Shown: positions 9,230 through 19,495 of the stretch, piece by piece
How the letters are laid out: every line of letters begins with the position of its first letter
How positions within the stretch are numbered: position 1 is the stretch's first letter
NCBI GenBank assembly: GCA_905221605.1
Contig: CAJNDS010002571.1
Coordinates: forward strand, 186,501 to 250,500
Direction of reading: 5' to 3'
Length of the DNA stretch: 64,000 nt
Source: Symbiodinium natans
Lineage: Eukaryota; Sar; Dinophyceae; Suessiales; Symbiodiniaceae
The notes under the pieces: generated by a model
The model's database searches: none
What the model saw: the letters and a program-made list of their open reading frames with translations, nothing else
What the model was told of the DNA's origin: nothing
Program-made: the position numbers and the translations under genes

Positions 9230-9412
9230 TCAGCACTTTGGAAGCTTGGCCCGCAACAGTCGGGGCACGAACAACTCCCGAAGCCTTAGAGGGCTCTCAA
9301 CAGTCACGGGGTCAAGGAGAATGTAGCAGGGAGAGCCCAAAATGGTGACAGACAGCTTGAACATTCCGCCGGTATCCTGGACTAGCCCTTGCTGTGCACC
9401 AAAGCAAGCCAA
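9230..9412 (-). CDS. Hypothetical - strand ORF
   Basis: Reads GGMFKLSVTILGSPCYILL and then VESPLRLRELFVPRLLRAKL, which is protein-like, ending TGA. Its neighbours are on the + strand, and no splice context was established. Confidence 0.25.
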   Translation of the reverse strand: MACFGAQQGLVQDTGGMFKLSVTILGSPCYILLDPVTVESPLRLRELFVPRLLRAKLPKC

Positions 9413-9511
9413 GCGGGTGGTACAAAAGCGCCACTCTGCGCTCCAAAATCTTCCCCCGAAGCCGCCGAAGCCCTTGCGATCCTAGCTTTGAGCCCATCCT
9501 CCAAACAACAG

Positions 9512-9590
9512 CATCACTGAGGCTAGCCCAGGCCCGGCCCATGCCGCGGCAGCCCCTGCCAAACAGGAGGCTTTCAGGGGCAAGTCTGAG
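9512..9590 (+). CDS. Candidate exon, Ala/Pro-rich, canonical donor
   Basis: After CAACAG the frame reads ITEASPGPAHAAAAPAKQEA and ends KSE|GTAAGG. Composition matches the gene B exon style. Confidence 0.5.
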
Positions 9591-9767
9591 GTAAGGGCCG
9601 CTGGAGGGTGGGGCTTCCCCCAAAACTTCCTAGCTGCCTGTAGGCAGCTAGGTTAGCTCTGTGATTTGAAGCTTCAAACCCAGGAGACCCTTGTGCCACA
9701 TGCCATCTGATAAGGTTCAGGGCTTGCCATCCAGGATCTACTTTGAGAGCTGGGTGCTTACACGTGA

Positions 9768-9851
9768 GGGTTTAGGGTTTAGGGTTTAGGGTTTAGGGTT
9801 TAGGGTTTAGGGTTTAGGGTTTAGGGTTTAGGGTTTAGGGTTTAGGGTTTA
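9768..9851 (+). repeat. TTTAGGG array
   Basis: Twelve perfect heptamers. The last TTTAG serves as a possible acceptor for the next exon. Confidence 0.98.
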
Positions 9852-9853
9852 GG

Positions 9854-9882
9854 GAGCAGAAAGAAGCAAAAATCGGTCCCAA
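9854..9882 (+). CDS. Candidate mini-exon EQKEAKIGPK
   Basis: Directly after the array (TTTAGG|GAG) there are nine codons plus two bases before GTAACC. Consistent with the E-first exon style, but very short. Confidence 0.3.
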
Positions 9883-9980
9883 GTAACCGTGTGCACCCCT
9901 GCCGGCATCGACGGCACTCAGAACCACCGCATGGCAGGCCGTCGCACCTGAGCCGATGCAGGCCCGAAGTTCAGGGATCC

Positions 9981-10034
9981 GGTTTAGGGTTTAGGGTTTA
10001 GGGTTTAGGGTTTAGGGTTTAGGGTTTAGGGTTT
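9981..10034 (+). repeat. TTTAGGG array
   Basis: Seven perfect units. Confidence 0.97.
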
Positions 10035-10079
10035 ATTTTGCGTGATGTGACTTCTAAGAAGTTGCATGTTTGCCGGCAG

Positions 10080-10172
10080 CCTCTAAAGTCCGTTGCTCAA
10101 AAGGGTTTAGGGCGAGGGATCCGTCCAAAGATCCCCAGACGAAGGGCAAAGACAGGGAGAAGCAGAGAGATG
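10080..10172 (+). CDS. Candidate exon, highly charged, canonical donor
   Basis: Between TGCCGGCAG and GTATGT. The favoured frame reads ARDPSKDPQTKGKDREKQRD; a single TTTAGGG inside it is translated. Other frames are also open. A further possible exon (AKEVVREGCAKADG) lies near 10226. Confidence 0.45.
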
Positions 10173-10956
10173 GTATGTGTGGGGTGCCTGGGTTTCAGAG
10201 TTTTGTGTGTTGCGATACAGTAGCGAAGGAGGTCGTGCGGGAGGGCTGTGCCAAGGCGGATGGGTCTTACATCTTTTTCATATCAGTGGTTGTGCCTGTT
10301 CCATGCCGCAGTCTGATTTGCTCCTTGCAGCCCTAACTCGGACGTAGGCCACCCCCCCTGTAGCCCAGAGAATGTAATGAAAGACAGCACAGGGATGAAA
10401 AAACGAGAGGGAGGCAGAGAAGCAAAGACAGAAACGGATGGCAGGCCTCCATGAGCTCGCAGCCTCCAGAGCAGGACCCCTTTCGCGCTTCTGAGGGGGA
10501 TTCCGGGATTCCGTCGCTTGGGATTTTTCCGGGTGTTGTAGATATCTGATGCCCAAACCCGGTAAAGCTCCGGGAGCACCTGACAAGCGACACGTGCTGC
10601 ATCCATTTCGCACGAGCATGGAGTTTTTGGCAGCCGGTCAAAACATAGCTCACCCGGGATCAGCGGGGGATGGATGTTGGGTAAGGAAAGCCCTTGAGAG
10701 TTCCTAAACACAAACGCACGGTCACCAAAAGGGCCCCCATGCGAACTCTAGGCCCGTAGACCTGACACCGCAAACCCGGTCTCCTGGATCCGGTGCTTCT
10801 GCAATGCAACTCCGAAGCGTAAGGGAGACACACTCTCTGGTCATGTGGATTTTCGGGCACAGAGGTTGTGAGTGCTGGGAGTTGTAGAGGCCTTGGAGAT
10901 GCTTCAAGAGTAACCCACGTGTTTTTTTTTTTAATCCTAGTTACGGCCTTGTCCAT

Positions 10957-11037
10957 AAACCCTAAACCCTTAACCCTAAACCCTAAACCCTAAACCCTAA
11001 ACCCTAAACCCTAAACCCTAAACCCTAAACCCTAACC
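10957..11037 (-). repeat. CCCTAAA array
   Basis: Eleven units with one CCCTTAA variant. Lies in the intron before the exon at 11061. Confidence 0.97.
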
Positions 11038-11060
11038 CCCCAAACTTAGCCATCCTCCAG

Positions 11061-14000
11061 GAGAAGAGCGACTACGGCTCAGACTTCGAAGAGGACCCCG
11101 CAAAGCAGGCGCCAGAGTCGAGCCCGCCGCCTGCAGCCAAAGAAGAGGCCGGGGAGGGTTAGGGTTTTAGGGTTTTAGGGTTTTAGGGTTTTAGGGTTTT
11201 CGGGGTTTAGGGTTTTAGGGTTTTAGGGTTTTAGGTTTTAGGGTTTTAGGGTTTTAGGGTTTTAGGGTTTTAGGGTTTTAGGGTTTTAGGGTTTTAGGGT
11301 TTTAGGGTTTTAGGGTTTTAGGGGTTTAGGGGTTTAGGGGTTTAGGGGTTTAGGGTTTTAGGGTTTTAGGGTTTTAGGGTTTTAGGGTTTAGGGTTTAGG
11401 GTTTTTTGAGCCTGGCTACGAGATTAATTTGGTGCCCCGAATTACCATTTCCGCATTGCCATGGCGTCGGTGTCCAAGCTCTGCGCGTGCATTGGATACG
11501 CCATCCGTGTCTCAAAGAGGGAAGGCCAGCAGGACGTGACAAATATGCTCCAGCATGCGCTGTTCTGCCTTGTGGCTGGTCCTGCGGGCGATGATCAGAC
11601 CTCTGCTGAAGCACAGACCTACACACCCAGACAGTCGTGTCACATTGGTGGTAGTGGCAACAAAACGGCCGGCAAACTCGCCGACAACATGTACGAATCA
11701 GCCACGACAACTAAGTTCGCTGATGAAGGTGAGACTGGTCGGAGATCCATTTCACTGTATTCTGCTTTACAGCTGACGGCGGACACGTCAACACGAGTTG
11801 GGGGAGGCTGGACATCGGGACTGCAACATGCTACTTGTACCCAATATTCTTGCATTGCGACTCAGACGGACTTTGAAGTAATCACCAGACCTATGTGTGA
11901 AGCCCTTATGACGCAGCTTGCCGAGAGGTCTCAAAAGTGTGTGCTGGACTTGAGACAGCGCCTGGTCGATGAGCAGCTTCGGGTTGTGGATCTACGTGAG
12001 GAGTTAAGCAGGATGACAACAGCAAGCCATGTCGTGGCATCCGCTCGAGATGAGTCGACTGGCTCAGGCATGGCAGTGCCGGTTGACCATCCACGAGATG
12101 ACTCGTTCCCTTCTTGCCTGCAGGCTGTCCTGACGCCTCTTGCAAGTGACTTGGATTTGGACGTGGCTAGCAATGATGACCCTGCCCTGTCTGCCAAGCC
12201 TTCATGTGACAGTTTCAAACAGCTCAAAGATCGACATCGAGCTGAGCGTGTAGTGCAAAAGCAGAAGAGACGCGAGCAGCGCCTGCAACGACTTCAGGAC
12301 CGAGCCGGTGACAAGTCTTCGGCCCGGCCTGCTAATAGCCTGTGCGGCCTAAGCATGCATGAGGTCGTGCCTCCTTGGTAACATGTGCATGTTTTTGTGG
12401 ACGCCCTTTAGAAGACCTTCAGGGCGGTGTTTTAGCTTCTGGCTCGTTTTCTGCTGGCAGTCATCAAGTCCGGTTTCAAAAAAGGGTTTTTAGGTTTTAG
12501 GGCCGACTGCCCAGGCCCGGATGCAAAAAGGTTTTAGGGTTTTAGGGTTTTAGGGTGTAGGGTTTAGGGTTTAGGGTTTTTTTTCTGTATTTGATTTCAA
12601 CGGTGTAGTGTGTATGTGCCTTCGGATGCCGAGCGCCGTTTTTCTTGGTGCGCGCCGCTGTCACGGGCCAGTCTTGCGCTCACATCCAAGCATACTCTAT
12701 GAACCCAATGTCAACATATCATCCTAAACCCTAACCCTAAACCCTAAGCCCTAAACCCTAAACCCTATAACCCTAAACCCTAAACCCTAAACCCCGAAAG
12801 GAGAAGTATGCGTACGACTCGGACTTCGAAGAGTCCCTCGCCAACCCGGCGCCGACGCATTCATCCGGGCCTGCCGCGCCGACAGGGCCCGGGCAGTCGG
12901 CATCAGCTCAGGCACCACCTACTCTTTTCCTTTCGGGTTTAGGGTTAGGGTTTAGGGTTTAGGGTTTAGGGTTTAGGGTTTAGGGTTTAGGGTTTAGGGT
13001 TTAGGGTTTAGGGTTTAGGGTTTAGGGTTTAGGGTTTAGGGTTAGGGGTACTAAGGGGGCTTCGTAAGCAAATAGTAGCCGCTTAAACGACGTAAGTCGA
13101 GGAGCTGTTTCTGCCAGTTTCTGCAATGGCTGCGCAATATCTTTTTGTGCAGCTGCCGGTGGAGGGCAGAATTTATGGTAGTATTCTATTCGCTCGCAGG
13201 CACACAGAATAAGGTTTAACAAGCCCGTGAAATGCAATTCTTTTCGCCCGCGCGTGCAAAGACTTATGCTGCACGGCTAAATGGCAATAGCGTGTAGTGT
13301 AAAAAGGGCCCTAAACGTAGTCTATACAAAAGGGACCTTTTTGCACCCTATTATTATCTTCTTGCTTCGCTAACTCACAGATCACGCGCTCATTTCAATC
13401 AGTCTTGCAGCCAACGCGTTGCTTCATATTGCTTCATGGGGTTCCAAAACGATCCCCTAAACCCTAACCCCTAAACCCTAAACCCTAAACCTTATAAACC
13501 CTAAACCCTATAAACCCTAAACCCTTTCAGGAGTACCGCGACTCCAAGCCGGCTCCAGCAGCGGAGCCCAGCCAAGCTGCGGCAGAGGCCCCCGTGAGTA
13601 CAAACCCAACAGTGCCCTGGTGAGCTCACGGAAAGCTACGCAAAAGGGGCCCCTAAACCCTAAACCCTAAACCCTAAACCCTAAACCCTAAACCCTAAAC
13701 CCTAAACCCTAAACCCTAAACCCTAAACCCTAAACCCTAAACCCCTAAACCTAAAACCCTAAACCCTAAACCCAAAACCCTAAACCCTAAACCCTAAACC
13801 CTAAACCCTAAACCCTAAACCCTAAACCCTAAACCCTAAACCCTAAACCCTAAACCCTAAACCCTGCGCCCGCATCCGCCCGTGCAGTGCGGGTGGCGAA
13901 ACCCGAAACCCTAAACCCTAAACCCTAAACCCTAAACCCTAAACCCTAAACCCTAAACCCTAAACCCTAAACCCTAAACCCTAAACCCTAAACCCTACAT

Positions 14001-16005
14001 TAAGAGCATCTTGAGCCTCCTCGAGGTTTTTGGAGATGTCTAGAAACTCCTCAAGTTCCTGATTTCCTAGCCTGGCTTCTTGGTCTTGGGTCCTTCTGCC
14101 TTAACTTAAACATGTCTAAGCAGTTCCAGGACAGGGTTTAGGGTTTAGGGTTTAGGGTTTAGGGTTTAGGGTTTAGGGTTTAGGGTTCCAGGACAAGTAC
14201 GAGTACGACTCGGACTATGAAGAGTTCCTTGCCAAGCCGGCACCCGCAGCGGGCGCGCAGCCAAGCCCCGCTGCAGCAGGCCAGGCGGAGGCTGGAATTT
14301 TCGGAGGGTTTAGGGTTTAGGGTTTAGGGTTTAGGGTTTAGGATCTCAGTCCTGATTTCAGCCACATGGCATCATGGCCTTTTTGCCGCATGCCGGTCGC
14401 ATTCGGTTGCTGCGTTTCCTTTGTTTAACTTCCAGAACGCATGCCTCCCAAAACACGGACCCTATACTGTATACAGTAAATTCTCAGAGTGTTTTGCACC
14501 AGCTTACTATGCGTACCCGTGGTTGCTACGTGCGGAGGCGTTCTGTACTTAGGGAGCACCAGTCGTCGAAAGAAGACCTGCACATTCTTCTGGCTTGTGG
14601 TCTGCCTGTGGACCCTTTGTATTCGGCCCAAGCATTGTTGATTCTGAACACGGGTTCAGCTCCCAGTTTTCCAAGTTGACTTTTCTGCGAAGAGGCACGT
14701 CCGGAGGTGGACGACTCTGGCCGTATGCCGCTGCGGCACTATGCGCCTCGTACAGCATGGTGGAGGTTGAAGTTGTGTAGCGCAGGGGTGCTAGTGGCAA
14801 CTACGGATTCCGAACGCATACCAGACTGGAACACCCTTGCCCCGTGGTGTCTTGCAAGGGCTGCAAGTTCCAGACACTCTGCATTTCATATGCATGCATT
14901 TGCTATGTGGCGCCCCCCCGGACCTGCTTTCGAGTCATTGTGCTGCAACAACAAAATGCTCAATTCCATATAACCCCCAATTGAATTTCAATCGGGTTCT
15001 CGACTCCCCTAGTACTACATGAGGTGTTAGGGTTTTTAGGGTTTATGTGAGCGGACATGCGAACTGGCATTGGTCGCCGGAGTCATGGTGAGCGAAGATA
15101 GTCGAAGCATTGAGTTCTCTGACGTTAGGGCGCTGGACTCGTTGCAGAGACCCCAAGATCCGAAAGCCACAAACCTGAAGCCTGTATAGCCTGAAGCCAC
15201 GGCCGGAAGCTCAACATCCTCAAATTTCGGAGCCGCTGCCTGACACCTGAACTTTCGCACCCTGTGCCGAAGGAGAGTGAGGACTTCGAGGAGGAGTATT
15301 CCGATGAAGATCCGATCCCTGTCTCACCTCCGAAACCCCAACCGATGGCTCCGCCAGTGACCCGGCCAAAGGGAAGAGTGGCATAGTTCAGGTTTGCTCG
15401 TGCATTGTTTCGGGTAAAGGCGTGTGATTTCAATTCTGCGTCTAGAAATCTTTCGGAACCTCTCTCGAGCTTAGTCTGCTAGAAGACTGCGGGGATTTGG
15501 GGAGGGAAAGATTGGTCCGTTTTCGCAGGCCCTTTCTTTGCAAGAGGATGCAAGAGGTCGGTTAGAGACGGTCTGTTTAGGCACATGACAGCAGACGCTT
15601 TTGCCCCTGAGAGCGTGGCCCGGATTTTGGGGCACGTGCTGCACGATGCCGTTCGGGCCTCTCTTTTTCGGGGGTCTGCCAGGGGTTTTGAATCTCCAGA
15701 CCCTCCAAGAAAATCGGCTTGGGCTGTTTAGCCAGGGGTGAACACGTTAAACAGGGCCCAGCGCTTGTGCCCGGCAAATACAGAACCGAAGCTTTCCAGG
15801 GAGAACCTGTGCCGAGCTTGTACGTCAGGATGGCCCTGGCATCATGCCGCCCGACGGCCCTCCCATGATGGGCGGCCCTCCGATGATGGGCGGCCCTCCC
15901 ATGATGGGGGGTGGCCCCCCAATCATGGGCCCTCCTGACATGGACATGGGCCCGCGAACTGCCATGACCTACGACTACGAGGCCTTGCCTTGCATGAGAT
16001 CGTAG
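11061..16005 (+). CDS. Multi-exon gene B: repeated YxSD(F/Y)EE exons, Met/Pro/Gly-rich C-terminus
   Basis: Six exons are well supported: 11061-11156 (EKSDYGSDFEEDPAKQAP), 12801-12935 (EKYAYDSDFEESLANPAP), 13531-13593 (EYRDSKPAPAAEPSQ, donor GTGAGT), 14192-14305 (DKYEYDSDYEEFLAKPAPAA), 15273-15371 (ESEDFEEEYSDEDPIPVSPP) and the terminal 15829-16005, with PPMMGG repeats and the end TYDYEALPCMRS, stop TAG. All start in phase 0, mostly at (C)AG|GAG or AG|GAC. Exons 1, 2 and 4 are paralogous: they share the acidic Tyr/Ser/Asp motif and then (A/N)KPAP, with silent differences (CTC/CTT, GCG/GCA), which supports this frame. Exon 3 lacks the acidic block but shares KPAPAA. Introns are packed with TTTAGGG-type arrays. 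The function is unknown; a low-complexity acidic protein with a Met/Pro tail could be an RNA- or protein-binding scaffold, but that is a guess. Earlier exons may include those at 2813-10172. Confidence 0.6.
11157..11404 (+). repeat. TTTTAGGG octamer array
   Basis: About 250 bp of mostly TTTTAGGG octamers with short blocks of TTTAGGGG and TTTAGGG. It starts directly at the end of the exon at 11061-11156. Confidence 0.98.
11461..12381 (+). CDS. Intronless 306-aa ORF nested in gene B intron, unknown
   Basis: The longest ORF in the window: ATG in a good context (TTGCCATGG), 306 codons, TAA. It shows a predicted helical/coiled-coil stretch around residues 145-185 (LDLRQRLVDEQLRVVDLREE) and a basic segment around 255-290 (LKDRHRAERVVQKQKRREQR). 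There is no signal peptide or membrane segment. It lies between two gene B exons on the same strand with a TTTTAGGG array upstream. Its single long exon contrasts with its neighbours, so it may be a retroposed copy or part of a mobile element. It is not a family I recognise. Confidence 0.6.
   Translation: MASVSKLCACIGYAIRVSKREGQQDVTNMLQHALFCLVAGPAGDDQTSAEAQTYTPRQSCHIGGSGNKTAGKLADNMYESATTTKFADEGETGRRSISLYSALQLTADTSTRVGGGWTSGLQHATCTQYSCIATQTDFEVITRPMCEALMTQLAERSQKCVLDLRQRLVDEQLRVVDLREELSRMTTASHVVASARDESTGSGMAVPVDHPRDDSFPSCLQAVLTPLASDLDLDVASNDDPALSAKPSCDSFKQLKDRHRAERVVQKQKRREQRLQRLQDRAGDKSSARPANSLCGLSMHEVVPPW
12487..12572 (+). repeat. TTTTAGGG / TTTAGGG array, broken
   Basis: Two blocks around a short unique stretch. 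Confidence 0.92.
12722..12795 (-). repeat. CCCTAAA array
   Basis: Ten units with variants, ending at the exon at 12801. Confidence 0.97.
12936..13047 (+). repeat. TTTAGGG array
   Basis: Begins directly after the exon ending at 12935. Mostly perfect, with two TTAGGG hexamers. Confidence 0.98.
13455..13527 (-). repeat. CCCTAAA / CCCTATAAA array
   Basis: Ends in CCCTTTCAG, the acceptor of the exon at 13531. Confidence 0.96.
13650..13866 (-). repeat. CCCTAAA array, long
   Basis: About 215 bp, with a short block of variants near 13740-13770. Confidence 0.98.
13903..13996 (-). repeat. CCCTAAA array
   Basis: Thirteen perfect units, separated by 37 unique bp from the previous array. Confidence 0.98.
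14133..14187 (+). repeat. TTTAGGG array
   Basis: Ends GGGTTCCAG, the acceptor of the exon at 14192. Opposite orientation to the arrays just upstream. Confidence 0.97.
14306..14342 (+). repeat. TTTAGGG array
   Basis: Five units starting at the exon end (14305). Confidence 0.96.
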
Positions 16006-16407
16006 CACACAACGTTCCATGAATGTTGCGTTGGATATCGTTGGTTCAATTTATGTGCAGCCAAGAACTGCATGATGTACCCTGAAATTGTCGTGCTTCA
16101 CCTTGTTGTCACTCATTCCCCCTGCTCTTTCTGCTTCTGCGCACACAGACGCTGACACTGTGACGGCACGGATCCCTTCCGGGAAAGCAGAATGACAAGT
16201 ACCCAAAGGGTTTAGGGTTTATGTTGGGGTTTAGGGTTTCCAAAACTTCCGCTGCATTCCTTGAGGCATGAGCAAGTGTAGAAGCAGCTGCGGGTCGCGG
16301 GCTCGCTGCCGGGGAAACCAGCCACCCTCACACATAGGGCATGAGCACTAGAAACTCCTTGACAGCGGAAACCTCGGAACTTCTACCACGGCTTTACGCA
16401 TTCTCAG

Positions 16408-16488
16408 AAACCCTAAACCCTAAGCCCTCCGCCTTAAGCCCTAAACCCTAAACCCTAAACCCTAAACCCTGAGCCCTAAGCCCTAAAC
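16408..16488 (-). repeat. CCCTAAA array with variants
   Basis: Includes CCCTAAG and CCCTGAG units. Confidence 0.94.
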
Positions 16489-16531
16489 AGAACCTGGAAC
16501 GCTCCAGACTTAGACAAGCTGCTGTGGGGAG

Positions 16532-18970
16532 GAGAGCTTTGAGGCGGACTCCGAGCTCGGCCGCGCCGCGCGCGAGGCGCATGGGAAGTTGGGGGGGTTT
16601 TAGGGTTTAGGGTTTAGGGTTTAGGGTTTAGGGGTTTGAACTGAAGTTGTTGTTGTTTCGAGCTGCTGGAGGGTGGCTTGCGGGTCTTAGCCCTGAGCAC
16701 GGGCCTGTGGCCCCTGCAAACTTAAGTTTCTGTGCTTTGGGGCAGAAGATCCTGGAGCCGAAAAGAGGGTTTAGGGTTTAGGGGTTAGGGTTTAGGGTTT
16801 AGGGTTTAAGGCTCAAACTCTCAAATCCCCCCAGCCTCCACTCCTCCAGTCGATACATGGGGGGTTGACGAAAATCACCCCCCCGCAAATAGCAGGGTTC
16901 GCTTTTTTATTAGAAGCCCAAAAAGGTACCCCCCCCCCCCCCAAATTTCGGAAACCCCACATTTCCCATTGTTAAATTACCGGTTGTGTGTCGGTACAAG
17001 GTATTGGTAGCATAACGCCTCCATGTACGCCTGATAACCCTGCACCCTGAACCTTCAGCAAAAGGTTGCCCCCAAGAAAACCCTAAACCCTAAAACCCTA
17101 ACCCCTAGACCCCTAGACCCCTAGACCCCTACACCCCTACACCCCTACAACACCCCTAAACCCCTAAACCCCTAAACCCCTAAACCCCTAAACCCTGGGA
17201 TTCTGAGAGGGGGGCAACTGTGAGTTTCTGAGGAGGGCCTTTGGCAGACCTTGAAAGGCTTGAGGAGACTTGAGAGCCCTGGTGGGGTCACAGATGTGCA
17301 GAGAATGGCCGACATGGAGGCTACGAAATTAGAATCCCGGTGGGTTCACGAAATTGGGGGGGCCCTTAATTTCGACCCCCAAATACTAGGATCCCCTTTT
17401 ACTGAGGACCCTAGTTGTAAACGCTTGCGCGCGCCGCCTCGGCAGCCGGGCCGGCCAGGACAGGAAAGGAGGAAAGAGGGTTTCAGCAAAAAAAGTGGAG
17501 GAAGGGCAGCGAGGTCAAAGGGGGGGGGGGGGGGGAGGGGGGGGGGGGTGGGGGGGGGGGGGTGGGGGGGTGGGGAACCTCCCCCTGTAGGAGCCACCGA
17601 CAGGCGGGACCCTCCACGGCATCGGTTTGCAGCTGGGGGGGGTCCCACAGGCGGGGGGGGGGGGGGGGGGGGGGTGGGGTTGGGTTAGGGGAAGGAGGCC
17701 GGGTTCTGCTTGTTCCAGACGCTCTCGGCAGGAAGCCGAGGCGAATCAACCCTCAACCCGACCTAAACCCTAACCCTAACCCCCCCCCCCCCATATGGTG
17801 TTGCTTTCAAGGCAGACGAGAGCATCGCATCGGCGTCAGACGAGATTATCTATGCCGCCGGCGGGCTACATCTTCGGGGGTTTGCTTGAGGTTCTAGCAG
17901 GTAGGCCCCTGGGGAGGGGACATTTCCTATGTTCCCTTGCTGGGTTTAAGAGGATAATAGTTAGGAATCTTTTAGTCTCTAGTGTTGTGTGGGTCTTTAT
18001 GAGGACTTATGCAGGCTTAGGGAAGTTGGGGCCCCAGCCTCCTCGGTCCGTCCGGTGCTTAAAGAGGGGTCCATGAGCTTGTTTCACAGTTGCCTTGTGC
18101 CTCCGACGCAATCTTTCTTTTGTCGTCGTTCATCCAGCACTTTGGGCCGTTGTCGATCATGAAGACGAAGTCGGCTGAGATTTGTGTAGCCTGCTAAGAT
18201 GTGTGCAGCTTGCAGCCCACGCGTTTTATGACGACATGTAGTTTCTCTCTCATGATCAAGCCCAAAAGTCTACATAAAGCCCTCGTACATCAAAAGTTGA
18301 TTCTGCAAGCTTGCCGCCGCTTTTTCCGAGGATCGGGTGACAGAAGGAAGCCGTGAACACGACTATGCTGAAAACTTCGATGTCGAGAGCGATGGTGCCT
18401 TGGACCGGGCACATGTTCTGGGTCTTGGCCCTAAATACAACTCGGAAGGGTTTAGGGTTTAGGGTTTGGGGTTTGGGGTTTGGGGTTTGGGGTTTGGGGT
18501 TTGGGGTTTGGGATTTAGGGTGTCACAAAGCAGCTTTAGCCCTACAGTCCACAGCATTCTGCCTGTGGCCTAACGGTCGCAGCGTCCAGCTGGCCAGGGT
18601 GCACAAAGCAGGTTTTGCAATTCAAAGCTCGGCTACCTTGATCTTCACGGTTTTACAGGATTCGGCTGGGTACCTGGACCTGGACGGCGGACATCCAATT
18701 TATCTGGCGCCCAGCAGCCTTCCGCTGATGATTGGGGGGTTTGCCGTCATCCATAAACCGGCGTGATCTCCACTCCAACGGCACAGGGGCATGGTTAAGC
18801 CCTTGTGTTCTCCATACTGCCCTAAACCCCAAACCCTAAACCCTAAACCCTAAACCCTAAACCCTGGCCTTCTGAACCCCGCATGACCATGCACCAACCG
18901 AGGCATCGAGGAGGTGAATGAGCAGGTGTCTGAGACGGCCTCCGTACAGTCCATGGTGTCTCTTCAGTAG
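16532..18970 (+). CDS. Multi-exon gene C, acidic exons, unknown product
   Basis: Candidate exons downstream of the gene B stop: 16532-16591 (AG|GAG, ESFEADSELGRAAREAHGKL), 16746-16766 (KILEPKR), about 17259-17339 (ESPGGVTDVQRMADMEATKL, donor GTGGGT), 17812-17860 (ADESIASASDEIIYAA, donor GCGGGC), 18138-18185 (HFGPLSIMKTKSAEIC, donor GTAGCC), 18331-18447 (DRVTEGSREHDYAENFDVES, ending at a TTTAGGG array), possibly 18659-18766, and the terminal 18911-18970 (EVNEQVSETASVQSMVSLQ, stop TAG). The acidic Tyr/Phe/Asp stretches recall gene B, so C may be a diverged tandem relative. FGPLSIMKTK could be part of an RRM-like fold, a weak resemblance only. Phases were not all reconciled. Confidence 0.45.
16596..16638 (+). 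repeat. TTTAGGG array
   Basis: Starts right after the candidate exon 16532-16591. Confidence 0.95.
16766..16808 (+). repeat. TTTAGGG array
   Basis: Six units. Begins at the end of the KILEPKR mini-exon. Confidence 0.95.
16860..16958. mobile_element. MITE-like element, family 1
   Basis: Left GGGGTTGACGAAAAT, right AAATTTCGGAAACCCC (inverted). Interior GCCCAAAAAGGTACCCC as in other copies; a C run has expanded inside it. Confidence 0.7.
17078..17196 (-). repeat. Variant arrays: CCCCTAGA, CCCCTACA, CCCCTAAA octamers
   Basis: Three internally homogeneous blocks of different octamers lie side by side in about 120 bp. Confidence 0.96.
17342..17415. mobile_element. MITE-like element, family 1, right end missing
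   Basis: Starts GGTTCACGAAATTGGGGGGG and has the central AAATACTAGGATCCCCTT and GAGGACCC words. It begins at the donor GTGGGT of the candidate exon 17259-17339. Confidence 0.6.
17520..17680 (+). repeat. Poly(G) tracts
   Basis: Two long G-rich blocks (17520-17572 and 17654-17678) around about 80 unique bp. Long Gly/Pro ORFs over them are not genes. Confidence 0.93.
18446..18520 (+). repeat. TTTGGGG variant array
   Basis: Two TTTAGGG units, then eight TTTGGGG heptamers. Starts at the end of the exon 18331-18447. Confidence 0.97.
18820..18865 (-). repeat. CCCTAAA array
   Basis: Six units, the first CCCCAAA. Confidence 0.96.
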
Positions 18971-18978
18971 GTCCCATG

Positions 18979-19098
18979 GTAGGGTTTAGGGTTTAGGGTT
19001 TAGGGTTTAGGGTTTAGGGTTTAGGGTTTAGGGTTTAGGGTTTAGGGTTTAGGGTTTAGGGTTTAGGGTTTAGGGTTTAGGGTTTAGGGTTTAGGGTT
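18979..19098 (+). repeat. TTTAGGG array
   Basis: Seventeen perfect units, just downstream of the gene C stop. Confidence 0.98.
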
Positions 19099-19461
19099 GA
19101 CGTCGTAAAGTTTTAAAGACCCAGATCCTGTGGAGTCGCCTCCAACCATTCTTTCCCAAGATGTAGAATTTGTACACGCCCCCCCATCCCCCTACTAAGC
19201 CAACAAAGCTTGCAATGCCCGAAAGTCAGATCCAGAGCTCCGAAGGAGCTCAGCTCAAGACATGGAGAATCTAATCTCCCTCGTGCATGGGCCCAGTGAG
19301 TGTGACGGTTTAGGCTTCATAGGGTTTGGGTCCAGTACTTTGTGATCACGCAGTGGGGTGAGCCATGGTGAACCATGCCGGGGCCAGCCGTGACCAATGC
19401 CCAAATATTGTTGATTTGAGCGGTTTAAAGAAGCATCATCAACAGAAAGCCAGCCGCCCCC

Positions 19462-19464
<3 letters not shown>

Positions 19465-19494
<30 letters not shown>

Positions 19495-19495
19495 A
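19465..19495 (-). repeat. Poly(C) tract
   Basis: About 29 C, flanked by other C-rich words. Confidence 0.95.

Noticed and set aside
10283-10711. Three overlapping - strand ORFs of 106-142 codons
   Set aside because: All three frames are open at once, none has a recognisable motif and no splice context was found; likely GC-driven.
13650-13996. CRISPR-like array or other prokaryotic repeat system
   Set aside because: Repeats are contiguous 7-8-mers with no unique spacers of fixed length, and no cas-like genes are present.
15577-16020. 147-codon - strand ORF rich in His/Arg
   Set aside because: It is the antisense shadow of the Met/Pro/Gly repeat exon of gene B.
17346-17749. Pro/Gly-rich ORFs of 88-145 codons on both strands
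   Set aside because: They arise from translating G/C homopolymer runs.
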